From: UBA7672 sp040398465 | GTDB lineage: Bacteria; Pseudomonadota; Alphaproteobacteria; Caulobacterales; Hyphomonadaceae | Assembly (NCBI GenBank): GCA_040398465.1 | Contig: JBBAUA010000075.1 | Coordinates: 1 to 12,611 of the forward strand | DNA: 12,611 nt | Direction of reading: 5' to 3' | Shown: positions 1 to 7,975 of the stretch, piece after piece | Layout of the letters: every line of letters begins with the position of its first letter | How positions within the stretch are numbered: the first letter of the stretch is position 1 | The notes under the pieces: model-generated | Told to the model about the DNA's origin: nothing | The model's input: only the letters and a program-made list of their open reading frames with translations | Databases searched by the model: none | Program-made: the position numbers and the translations under genes

Positions 1-1596
1 GTCGGTGATCGCGTCGACAAAGGTGACCTGCTCCTTGCGGTCGCCATCCGAGCGCGAGAACTGCGCCGAAAGGTCGAACGTCCAGCCCGGCATCGGGAAG
101 CCGATATCGCCGCTGAGGCCAGCAACAAGACGCACGTAGTCGATACCGACTGTCTCGTCCGCCCAGTCGGTGATCGCCGTGGGGCTGTGGAGCACATAGT
201 AGTATTCGTCTTCCTCGAGGTCATTGCGCAGCGTCCAGCCGGCCAGTTGGGCAATCGGGTCGCCGCCGACGGGGCCCGAGCCGTAACGGTACTGGGCCTG
301 GAAGCTGTAGATCTGGTCGTAGCTGTCGTTGAACGTCGTGCGGCGGTTCAGCAGCACTTCGCCATAGGCCTTGATATTGTCAGTGATATCGAACTCGCCT
401 TCGGCGACGATCGACATGCGCTCGATGCTCGGCGAAAGCGTCGTCTGGTCCTGCAGCGGATGGTAGAAGTCCTGGTAGGCGCCGGAGTTACGGGCGGACG
501 GTCCCCAGATGGGATCCTGAACTGACGAAGTGATGATGTTTTGATAGCCGACCGGATACCAGCCCGCCGGGTTGACGATGCCGCTCTGCGCAGACGTGGG
601 CTGGCCGGACAGCGGGCTGAAGGGCTGGAGGAAGCCGCCCAGGGTGCCCGAGTAGTCGTATTGGTAACGGCCGGCAGTGGTCTGCCAGGGACGGTGGCGG
701 AAACCGCCCGAACGGCTGTTGGTGCCGTAGTCGTAGGTCCAGTTGTGGCCCCAGATCACATCGTCCGTGCAGGTGTAGTCATCGCGGCGCTCGTCGAACA
801 GGTCGGCGCGCGTGCCGTCTGACTGCTTGAAGGCGTAGAGCTGGCTGCAGTTGAAGATGTCCCGGTCGCCGCGGTCGAACTCTTCCTGCTTGAAGTAGTC
901 GGCGGAGATTCGGAAATAGCCCTTGTCGAATTCCTGACCCCAGGTGCCGCTGATCGACAGTTCCTGAGCAGCGCCCATTTCCGGGTAGGTGTAGGAGATG
1001 TCGAAGCTCGAGCTCGAGTCTTTCTTGGTGATGATGTTCACCACGCCCGCGATGGCGTCCGAACCGTAGAGGGACGATGCGCCGTCTTTCAGGATGTCGA
1101 CGCGCGCGACAGCCGAGAGCGGGATGACGTTCAGGTCGAAGGGGCCGACCGTGCCGCCCGTGCCGGAGGGGCCTGCCCGGCGCCCGTTCAGCAGTACGAG
1201 CGTGCGTTGAGCGCCAAGGCCGCGGAGCGAAAGGGTCTGCGTGCCGAGGCCGCCTTCGGGGTTGGCGATCGCAGCAGAGATCGCCGCGGTTGTCTGTGAC
1301 GAACCGGCGGCGGCAATGCTGTTCTGAAGCAGCGACGCAATATCGGTAACGCCCTGAACAGTCGCTTCATCAGCGGTCACGACCGTCATGGCCGACGCGC
1401 TGCTGAAGGTGTCGTTCTGAATGCGCGAGCCGGTAATGACGACGACGTCGCCATCGTCGGCTTCCTGCTCTTCGGCTGGCTGGATCGTATCGACGGTCGG
1501 CTGAGTTTGCTGCGCGAACGCAAAGCCGCTGGTCGCCGTAAACAACGCGCCAAACGCCACCGACCGGCAAAGCCGACCAGACGATATCTTTTTCAT
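1..1596 (-). CDS. TonB-dependent outer-membrane receptor (N-terminal 532 residues; runs off the left edge)
   Basis: This encodes the N-terminal part of a TonB-dependent receptor, an outer-membrane beta-barrel that imports a ligand using energy from TonB-ExbB-ExbD. The frame is open from the ATG at 1596 to base 1, so the C-terminal barrel and stop lie outside the window; such receptors usually have about 800-1000 residues. Visible parts are a signal peptide (residues 1-28, cleavage after FAFA), a TonB-box-like DVVVITG (50-56), and a plug domain with LRGLG (124-128), LVLLNGRR (133-140) and KDGASSLYGSDAIAGVVN (170-187). Barrel strands rich in Tyr, Asp and Gly follow. A GAGGG sequence upstream supports the start. 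The substrate cannot be told from this part. No sigma regulator, anti-sigma gene or transport partner lies next to it. The receptor assignment is secure; the ligand is unknown. Confidence 0.95.
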   Translation of the reverse strand, partial: MKKISSGRLCRSVAFGALFTATSGFAFAQQTQPTVDTIQPAEEQEADDGDVVVITGSRIQNDTFSSASAMTVVTADEATVQGVTDIASLLQNSIAAAGSSQTTAAISAAIANPEGGLGTQTLSLRGLGAQRTLVLLNGRRAGPSGTGGTVGPFDLNVIPLSAVARVDILKDGASSLYGSDAIAGVVNIITKKDSSSSFDISYTYPEMGAAQELSISGTWGQEFDKGYFRISADYFKQEEFDRGDRDIFNCSQLYAFKQSDGTRADLFDERRDDYTCTDDVIWGHNWTYDYGTNSRSGGFRHRPWQTTAGRYQYDYSGTLGGFLQPFSPLSGQPTSAQSGIVNPAGWYPVGYQNIITSSVQDPIWGPSARNSGAYQDFYHPLQDQTTLSPSIERMSIVAEGEFDITDNIKAYGEVLLNRRTTFNDSYDQIYSFQAQYRYGSGPVGGDPIAQLAGWTLRNDLEEDEYYYVLHSPTAITDWADETVGIDYVRLVAGLSGDIGFPMPGWTFDLSAQFSRSDGDRKEQVTFVDAITD

Positions 1597-1903
1597 TACT
1601 GACCCTCTGTCCCTGTGGCGAGAGTCAACCGCCGATCGATGCCGTCGATCAGCCGACCATCCCGCCGCTACTGGAATGACACGACGATGACGCTCCGTTT
1701 GGGTCAAGATCGAATATCGATACGGCGTGCCGGAAATCAGTGCGATTCAAGGGATTCCGGGCGAATGTCACACCCCTCCCAAAACGTGCCGTGCACGTCC
1801 GGTGTGCAGTATTGCGCGATTTTTTCCCGCCATTGCGCACTCCCAAATCATTAGTTGTCAGCAGGACGCTACGGAAGGCAGTTTGCGATTCTTTCAGCTA
1901 CGT
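1597..1903. other. 307-base gap upstream of the receptor gene
   Basis: This non-coding stretch separates the stop of the MORN protein from the start of the receptor gene and should hold the receptor promoter. I see no convincing -35/-10 pair; the best -35-like TTGACC (minus strand, 1707-1702) lacks a good -10. It contains three small symmetric elements. ATTGCGC occurs as a direct repeat at 1811-1817 and 1832-1838, a 21-bp pitch or two helical turns. ACGTGC/GCACGT form an inverted repeat at 1784-1798 with a 3-base centre. ATCGA/TCGAT form another at 1709-1721. Any of these could be operators. No terminator with a U-tract follows the MORN gene, and short open frames here have no ribosome binding site or recognisable product. 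Confidence 0.5.
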
Positions 1904-3226
1904 TCAGTTGCGGGTGTTGGCCTTTGTGGCCCTGAACTCGATACGTTTTCCGTCGGGTGTGACGCGGGTGCATCGTTCCTGGCGGACGTCTTCGACCCAA
2001 TTGCACTCGAGCTTCGAGCCATCCTTTAGGAAGTCGGTGCCTTTGCCGTTGCGCTTGTTGTTGACGTAGAGGCCGTCGAAGTGCTCGCCATTGGCGTAAG
2101 TGACCGTGACGGGGCCGCTGAGGATGCCATTGGTCCAGTTTCCGTTGAGCGTCCCGGAGGCGGCGAATTCGACCGCCTGACCGTGCGGACGGTGGTCGCG
2201 GAACTGACCGGTGATCTTGCGGCCGTCCTTGAAGGTCAGCTCGCCCGGGCCCTGCTGTTCGTCATTGACGAAGGCGCCGCGGAAGACCCGCCCGTCACCG
2301 AACGTTGCCGTCGCCTGCCCGGTGCGCAGATCGTTCACGAACGGACCAATATAGGCGTAGTCGCCGTCGATTCGGGCGAGGCGGCCATCGCCCTGCCGCT
2401 TGTCGTTCTCCCAGCCGCCATCATAGGTCCATTGCTGGTCGCCGGTCGTGTAGACGCCGTGGCCGTCGCGTTTGTCGGCCTTCCATTCGCCGATATAGAT
2501 CGCGCCGTCGCTGAATTTCTGCTTGCCGGAGCCTTCGCGTTTTCCGGCGACATAGTCACCTTCAAAGGTCGAGCCGTCAGTGAAGATCATGCGACCCTTG
2601 CCTGACCGCACGCCATTGACGAAGTCGCCCTCGTACTTCTCGCCGCTTGGCAGCGTCTCGGCGCCCCGGCCATTGATCTGGCCCATCGTGTAGGCGCCTT
2701 CGTACACATAGCCGGTGGGGCAGGCGTAGAGGCCCTGGCCGTGGCGCTGTCCGCTGACGAAGCTGCCCGTATAGGTGCAGCCATTGGCCAGTGTCTCCGC
2801 GCCCGCGCCGTTGCGCACGATATCGAGGCCGACCGACATGATGTCCCTGACGCCGCCCTTTTCGGCGCATGCGCAGGAGATCGGCGCGACGGCGTATGCG
2901 CCGCCGGGGCTGATCTGGCCGACCGGGCGCTCCGGCGTGATCGACGGGGCGGATCCGCGCGCGCAGTTGAAGGTGATCTCCTTCATCGTTGCGTAGCCGG
3001 ACGCCTGTGAATTGTTGAGCAGGCGCAATTCGACGTTCGAGCCGTCGCAGCCCGGCGCGGAGGACACGCGCCACTGGACTTCCCGGCCGTCGGTCCAGCG
3101 CAGCCCCGAATTCCACTCCGGGCCCTGCCAGGCGATGGCGCCCAGCGGAAAGGCGAGGCTGGCGGCGGCCGCCAGCGCCAGCAGCGCGCGACGCACGAGC
3201 CTTGAGCTGCTCTTCGATCCCGACAT
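1904..3226 (-). CDS. Secreted MORN-repeat protein
   Basis: This encodes an exported protein made mostly of MORN repeats. I choose the second of two close ATGs (3226 rather than 3232) because GGGAG is 7 bases from it but only 1-2 bases from the first; that gives 440 residues. A signal peptide covers about the first 32 residues (RR, then an Ala/Leu-rich core, ending GAIA). A region of about 115 residues with four cysteines (near 60, 88, 118 and 120) follows. From about residue 150 to 431 there are roughly twelve repeats of about 23 residues of the YxGxxxxGxxxGxGxxxxxDG type, for example EKYEGDFVNGVRSGKG. MORN repeats form extended beta-hairpin arrays that bind proteins or lipids; known bacterial examples do not give one shared function. 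The last repeats are degenerate. It appears to stand alone, with a weak -35-like TTGACG on the minus strand (3318-3313). Its specific role is unknown. Confidence 0.88.
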   Translation of the reverse strand: MSGSKSSSRLVRRALLALAAAASLAFPLGAIAWQGPEWNSGLRWTDGREVQWRVSSAPGCDGSNVELRLLNNSQASGYATMKEITFNCARGSAPSITPERPVGQISPGGAYAVAPISCACAEKGGVRDIMSVGLDIVRNGAGAETLANGCTYTGSFVSGQRHGQGLYACPTGYVYEGAYTMGQINGRGAETLPSGEKYEGDFVNGVRSGKGRMIFTDGSTFEGDYVAGKREGSGKQKFSDGAIYIGEWKADKRDGHGVYTTGDQQWTYDGGWENDKRQGDGRLARIDGDYAYIGPFVNDLRTGQATATFGDGRVFRGAFVNDEQQGPGELTFKDGRKITGQFRDHRPHGQAVEFAASGTLNGNWTNGILSGPVTVTYANGEHFDGLYVNNKRNGKGTDFLKDGSKLECNWVEDVRQERCTRVTPDGKRIEFRATKANTRN

Positions 3227-3370
3227 CAGCATTCTCCCGCGACCTCCGCTGGCTCAATCCCGGTATCTGCCGGTGCGCCACACGCCAGCGAGTCTCATGA
3301 CGCGGGATTCCACGTCAAGTTTAGCCGAACTGTGGCGTGGTGGCGGCGGCCGTGCAGATAGGTCAGGCCG

Positions 3371-3396
3371 GGAACCGGACCGGTCGGCGCGGCGTT
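3371..3396 (+). promoter_or_regulatory. Candidate EcfG (general stress sigma) promoter
   Basis: GGAAC at 3371-3375 and CGTT at 3393-3396 are separated by exactly 17 bases. This matches the alphaproteobacterial EcfG/SigT consensus GGAAC-N16/17-CGTT in every fixed position. The ATG of the first small lipoprotein lies 40 bases downstream, a normal leader length. The match is seen directly; use by EcfG is inferred. Confidence 0.65.
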
Positions 3397-3436
3397 GCTG
3401 CGGGAGTTGGAACCGAGAACCCGGAGCTACCCCATC

Positions 3437-3628
3437 ATGCGCACTGTCCTTTACGCCCCCGCGGCCGCCCTGCTTGGTCTTGCGATCCTGGGCGCCTGCG
3501 GAACGAACATGCAGCAGAGGGCGGCGACAGGCGCAGCGACTGGCCTGATCGTCGCTGGCCCGGTCGGCGCTGCTGTCGGCGCAGCAGCTGGCGCAGTCGT
3601 CAACGAAGTCGAAGAAGACAACAAGTAG
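3437..3628 (+). CDS. Small glycine-zipper lipoprotein, copy A
   Basis: This is a 63-residue lipoprotein. A short hydrophobic signal ends in the lipobox LGAC, with Cys21 as the lipidated residue, and Gly follows at +2, which fits outer-membrane sorting. The mature part has a polar stretch (GTNMQQRAATG) and then a glycine-zipper segment (residues about 33-55, GxxxG-like spacing in GLIVAGPVGAAVGAAAGAV), ending in an acidic tail NEVEEDNK. Glycine-zipper segments of this kind occur in small envelope stress lipoproteins, and the segment could insert in or pack against a membrane. The start is ATG 3437; GGAG lies 10 bases upstream, somewhat far. A longer TTG start at 3395 would bury the signal peptide and overlap the promoter, so I reject it. 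The gene 98 bases downstream is a close paralogue. The promoter match suggests general-stress control. The molecular function is unknown. Confidence 0.85.
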   Translation: MRTVLYAPAAALLGLAILGACGTNMQQRAATGAATGLIVAGPVGAAVGAAAGAVVNEVEEDNK

Positions 3629-3726
3629 CATCCAGTCCTTCGACAGGTCCGATCGCTCCGGCTCGAAAACTGCTGTGCGCGAGGCGCTGTCTCGGCTAGC
3701 TTGACCGCTCATTAAAGGGGTAGGTC

Positions 3727-3918
3727 ATGACGGGTCGGAGTATCCTCGCGTTTTGCGCTGTGGCGGGCGCCGCAACCTTGCTGTCGGCATGCGGCACCAA
3801 CATGGAGCAGCGCGCGGCGACGGGAGCCGCGACAGGCCTGATCATCGCTGGCCCGGTGGGCGCGGCGGTCGGGGCAGTGGCCGGCGCCGTCATCAACGAG
3901 GCGGACGAAGAGAACTAG
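3727..3918 (+). CDS. Small glycine-zipper lipoprotein, copy B (tandem paralogue)
   Basis: This is a second 63-residue lipoprotein, with lipobox LSAC (Cys22) and AAAGGGG six bases before the ATG. From the cysteine onward, 35 of 42 residues match copy A, including GTNM, QRAATGAATGLI, AGPVGAAVGA and the acidic end. The signal peptides differ much more. This pattern is that of a tandem duplication in which the mature protein is under selection. No EcfG-like promoter is visible in the 98-base gap, so it may be co-transcribed with copy A or have an unrecognised promoter. A 6-bp inverted repeat follows the stop. The glycine zipper suggests a membrane-associated role at the outer membrane. The function is unknown. 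Confidence 0.85.
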   Translation: MTGRSILAFCAVAGAATLLSACGTNMEQRAATGAATGLIIAGPVGAAVGAVAGAVINEADEEN

Positions 3919-3929
3919 GCTCTTGCCAG

Positions 3930-3953
3930 GCCTTGTCAGCAGCCTGACACGGC
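3930..3953. repeat. Inverted repeat between lipoprotein B and uvrB
   Basis: TGTCAG (3934-3939) and CTGACA (3944-3949) form a perfect 6-bp stem with a 4-base loop. Three more GC pairs extend it after one mismatch. It lies 15 bases after the lipoprotein stop and could end that transcript, but no U-tract follows, so a classic intrinsic terminator is doubtful. Confidence 0.4.
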
Positions 3954-3962
3954 TGGTCTGGC

Positions 3963-3977
3963 GAACCTAACCGGAAC
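3963..3977 (+). promoter_or_regulatory. LexA (SOS) box of uvrB
   Basis: GAAC-CTAACCG-GAAC is GAAC-N7-GAAC, the reverse complement of the alphaproteobacterial LexA box GTTC-N7-GTTC. It ends 16 bases before the uvrB ATG. uvrB is a classic SOS repair gene, so a functional box is expected. A -10-like CATATT at 3982-3987 places the box between -35 and -10 and predicts transcription starting at or next to the A of the start codon. Confidence 0.8.
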
Positions 3978-3993
3978 GGCCCATATTCGGGCC
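3978..3993. repeat. 5-bp inverted repeat abutting the uvrB start codon
   Basis: GGCCC (3978-3982) and GGGCC (3989-3993) can pair around a 6-base loop. The second arm touches the ATG, in the position where a ribosome binding site would normally be; none is present. If transcription starts at 3994 this hairpin would not be in the RNA. If it starts upstream it could limit initiation. Confidence 0.35.
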
Positions 3994-6297
<2,304 letters not shown>

Positions 6298-6329
6298 TTG
6301 CCTGTGAGCACAATCGGCCCGCCCTAGAC

Positions 6330-6344
6330 GTTCCTTTTTTGTTC
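6330..6344 (+). promoter_or_regulatory. Second LexA (SOS) box, upstream of an unknown gene
   Basis: GTTC-CTTTTTT-GTTC is an exact GTTC-N7-GTTC alphaproteobacterial LexA box with a T-rich spacer. It lies in the 86-base gap after uvrB, 39 bases before the ATG at 6384. A weak -10-like GATACG follows at 6346-6351, giving the same box-to-minus-10 arrangement as at uvrB. It indicates that the downstream gene has its own SOS-controlled promoter rather than only read-through from uvrB. Confidence 0.78.
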
Positions 6345-6383
6345 TGATACGTCCAATCCGCTGCGGACAGTGGAGGAAGACGT

Positions 6384-6797
6384 ATGGGTCGTCGAACCCG
6401 TCGCTGGCGTGCGCCCAAGGTCGAGGTCGATCACGCCGCGCTTTTTGCCGAGGAGGCGAAGGCGATCGTGCGCGGCTCCGGCCTGCTCGACGCCTACAGG
6501 AAATCCAGCGGGCTGCTGCTGCGCGAGATCAGGACGCAGGTTGCGCGCGAGCGCCTCGCCCTGATGGGCGACAGGTGCCGCGCCGAATACAGCGCGGGCC
6601 AGCACAACAACCTGCTGATCGCGAAGGAGATCGCTGCGCGCCACGCGCGCCTCGCCTGGACGGGCGAATGGTGGACGGCCACGCCCTGCATCGCAGAGCC
6701 GCTGACCCTCTCACCCGGCGACGAGTATTTCGCGCGCGCGACCGTGTGCCGGATCATCGAACAGATGGGCGAGCAGGTCGCGGATCGGGTGGGTTGA
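6384..6797 (+). CDS. Unknown 137-residue protein, predicted SOS-induced
   Basis: I do not recognise this protein. Its reality is supported by an excellent ribosome binding site (GGAGGA, six bases before the ATG), GC-rich coding-like composition and a LexA box just upstream. It has no signal peptide or membrane segment. The N-terminus is strongly basic (GRRTRRWRAPK). Residues about 15-100 look mainly helical, with many Arg, Ala, Leu and Glu (for example LLREIRTQVARERLALMG). A short aromatic stretch WTGEWWTATP and a C-terminal PGDEYFARATVCRIIEQMG follow. Two cysteines are scattered and there is no zinc-finger spacing. The basic tail would suit DNA or RNA contact, but this is speculation. With uvrB upstream and an SRAP remnant downstream, a role in the DNA-damage response is the best contextual guess. 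Confidence 0.75.
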   Translation: MGRRTRRWRAPKVEVDHAALFAEEAKAIVRGSGLLDAYRKSSGLLLREIRTQVARERLALMGDRCRAEYSAGQHNNLLIAKEIAARHARLAWTGEWWTATPCIAEPLTLSPGDEYFARATVCRIIEQMGEQVADRVG

Positions 6798-6806
6798 GGG
6801 GCATGA

Positions 6807-7160
6807 GGTCAGCGCAGTTCTGCGGCGCAGTTTGCGGAGCCTGATCCGGAAAAGCCGAAGCCTCGGGCCGAGCGGTGGTTTGCGCGCAGCGATGGCGCGC
6901 CGATGTTCTTCGCGGGGATCTGGCGCGACTGGCCAGGGGATCGCGGGCCTAGAGCCAAGCCAGTGGCGGGGCCGCATCGCATCGTCGCCTTCCTGACGTG
7001 CGAGCCGAATGCCGTGGTGGCGCCGATCCATCCCAAGGCGATGCCCGTGGCGCTGTCGCCTGCGGAGGCGCATACGTGGCTGACAGCGTGGCCGGCGGAG
7101 GCGCTGGCGCTGCAGAAGCCGCTGGCGGATGACGAGTTGTTGCTGCTGGAGCGGGAGTAG
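6807..7160 (+). pseudogene. 5'-truncated SRAP (YedK/HMCES-like) gene remnant
   Basis: The open frame from 6807 to the TAG at 7160 encodes the C-terminal half of an SRAP protein (SOS response-associated peptidase, formerly DUF159), which crosslinks to abasic sites in single-stranded DNA. Recognisable blocks are QFAEPD (its Glu, 6837-6839, aligns with the active-site Glu), WFARSDGAPMFFAGIWRDW, AFLTCEPNAVVAPIHPKAMPV (active-site His at 7029-7031) and ALALQKPLADDELLLL. Intact alphaproteobacterial members have about 210-220 residues; here about the first 100 are gone, including the Cys2 nucleophile and the conserved Asn. The only internal ATG (6903) has no ribosome binding site. The missing half is not in other frames nearby. 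The remnant lies in the same frame as the gene upstream but is separated from it by two TGA codons (6795, 6804). It is probably a decayed gene; a truncated expressed product is less likely. Confidence 0.72.
6812..6837. repeat. Tandem imperfect 13-14 base repeat at the SRAP truncation point
   Basis: GCGCAGTTCTGCGG (6812-6825) is followed directly by GCGCAGTTTGCGG (6825-6837), differing by one inserted base. It falls where recognisable SRAP homology begins, so it may mark the deletion junction. Confidence 0.5.
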
Positions 7161-7222
7161 GCCAGGTCTGGACGCAGGCGGCCCCGCGGCGCATTTATCG
7201 GGCGCGGCAGAGGAGTATCAGC

Positions 7223-7639
7223 ATGGCGCGTGGCATTCCGGAGACCATTCAACGCTGGCACGTGATCGCGCTGGAGCGCCGGGCGGACGATCTCGCGGGG
7301 ATTCTCGCCGAGGACTGCGTGTTCGAAAGCCCTGTGGTGCACACGCCGCAGAAGGGCCGCGTCATCGTGGAGGCCTACCTGCGCGGCGCGCTGCATGTGC
7401 TGAACACGGAACACTTCCGCTATGGCGAGGAATGGTATGCCGACCGCTCGGCCGTGCTTGAGTTCTTCTCCGTGGTCAACGGCATCACGATCAACGGCGT
7501 CGACATCATCAGCTGGAACGACGCCGGCCTGATCACCCACTTCAAGGTGATGGTGCGCCCGCTGAAGGCGATCAACACGCTGCACGCCAAGATGGGCGAA
7601 TACCTGATGGCGATGGGCGCGGTGAAGGTGAAGTCGTAA
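7223..7639 (+). CDS. NTF2/SnoaL-like fold protein
   Basis: This 138-residue soluble protein looks like a member of the SnoaL/NTF2-like superfamily, small cone-shaped alpha+beta barrels used as enzymes or binding proteins. Typical features are an N-terminal helix pair with RRADDLAGILAEDCVFESPVV (written here across residues about 18-38), then helix GRVIVEAYLRGALHVL, then strands ending NGVDIISWNDAGLITHFKVMVRPLKA and a C-terminal helix. The strand-rich second half with D/N near DIISWND fits the family. There is no signal peptide. GAGGAG lies seven bases before the ATG. It follows the SRAP remnant by 62 bases and may be a single-gene unit; no partner gene hints at a substrate. The fold call is fairly sure, the activity unknown. 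Confidence 0.8.
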   Translation: MARGIPETIQRWHVIALERRADDLAGILAEDCVFESPVVHTPQKGRVIVEAYLRGALHVLNTEHFRYGEEWYADRSAVLEFFSVVNGITINGVDIISWNDAGLITHFKVMVRPLKAINTLHAKMGEYLMAMGAVKVKS

Positions 7640-7672
7640 GCCCGGCTGGCCGCGTCATGTCGGGAAAGTGTT

Positions 7673-7698
7673 GGAACCTGACCGGGCAGGACGGGGTT
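7673..7698 (+). promoter_or_regulatory. Candidate EcfG-like promoter (one mismatch)
   Basis: GGAAC at 7673-7677 and GGTT at 7695-7698 are separated by 17 bases. This is the EcfG consensus with one change (CGTT to GGTT), keeping the TT. The lipoprotein ATG is 33 bases downstream. The arrangement repeats that in front of the lipoprotein at 3437, which raises its credibility. Confidence 0.45.
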
Positions 7699-7731
7699 GC
7701 GGGGCGTGGATCAACCACGGGAGGACTTCAC

Positions 7732-7947
7732 ATGAAACGTATCACAGCCGGATTCACGGCGCTGTTGCTGCTTGGCGCTTGCGGCACGACGACGGGCGAC
7801 CGCGGGCTTTCCGGAGCGCTGATCGGGGCAGGCGTCGGTGCTGTCGGTGGCGGCGTCGGCGTTCTCGGCGGCGCGCTCGTTGGCGGCGCAGTGGGTGTCC
7901 TGACGGACCCCGGCCAGGTCAACCTCGGCAAGCCGATCTGGCAGTAA
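7732..7947 (+). CDS. Small glycine-zipper lipoprotein, copy C
   Basis: This is a 71-residue lipoprotein with a basic start (MKR), hydrophobic core and lipobox LGAC (Cys17), followed by GTTTGDRG. Residues about 27-57 form a long glycine-rich segment with GxxxG spacing (GALIGAGVGAVGGGVGVLGG), typical of glycine-zipper membrane segments. The tail DPGQVNLGKPIWQ is neutral, unlike the acidic tails of copies A and B, so it is a more distant relative or only a similar type. GGGAGGA lies six bases before the ATG, so the start is firm; a longer frame from 7657 would add an unlikely extension before the signal peptide. It converges on the Lrp gene, whose stop is 28 bases away. An EcfG-like promoter suggests stress control. 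The function is unknown. Confidence 0.85.
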   Translation: MKRITAGFTALLLLGACGTTTGDRGLSGALIGAGVGAVGGGVGVLGGALVGGAVGVLTDPGQVNLGKPIWQ

Positions 7948-7975
7948 ACCCGGCTTCCCGGCGCTGGCTGCTGGT

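Noticed and set aside
187..822. Plus-strand open frames opposite the receptor gene
   Set aside because: The minus strand holds a continuous, clearly homologous TonB-dependent receptor; these are shadows.
2000..2780. Regular repetition of about 69 bases that might suggest a repeat array or CRISPR
   Set aside because: It is the DNA of the MORN repeats. It is degenerate at the nucleotide level and has no identical repeats with spacers.
2577..3281. A 234-codon frame overlapping the start of the MORN gene
   Set aside because: It lies on the same strand in another frame and is very Arg-rich. The overlapping frame has a signal peptide and MORN repeats.
6903..7160. An intact 85-residue gene starting at ATG 6903
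   Set aside because: There is no ribosome binding site, and the SRAP homology continues upstream in frame past this ATG, so it is part of a truncated gene.
7948..7975. CCGG-CTTC-CCGG as a terminator between converging genes
   Set aside because: The stem has only four base pairs and there is no U-tract on either strand.
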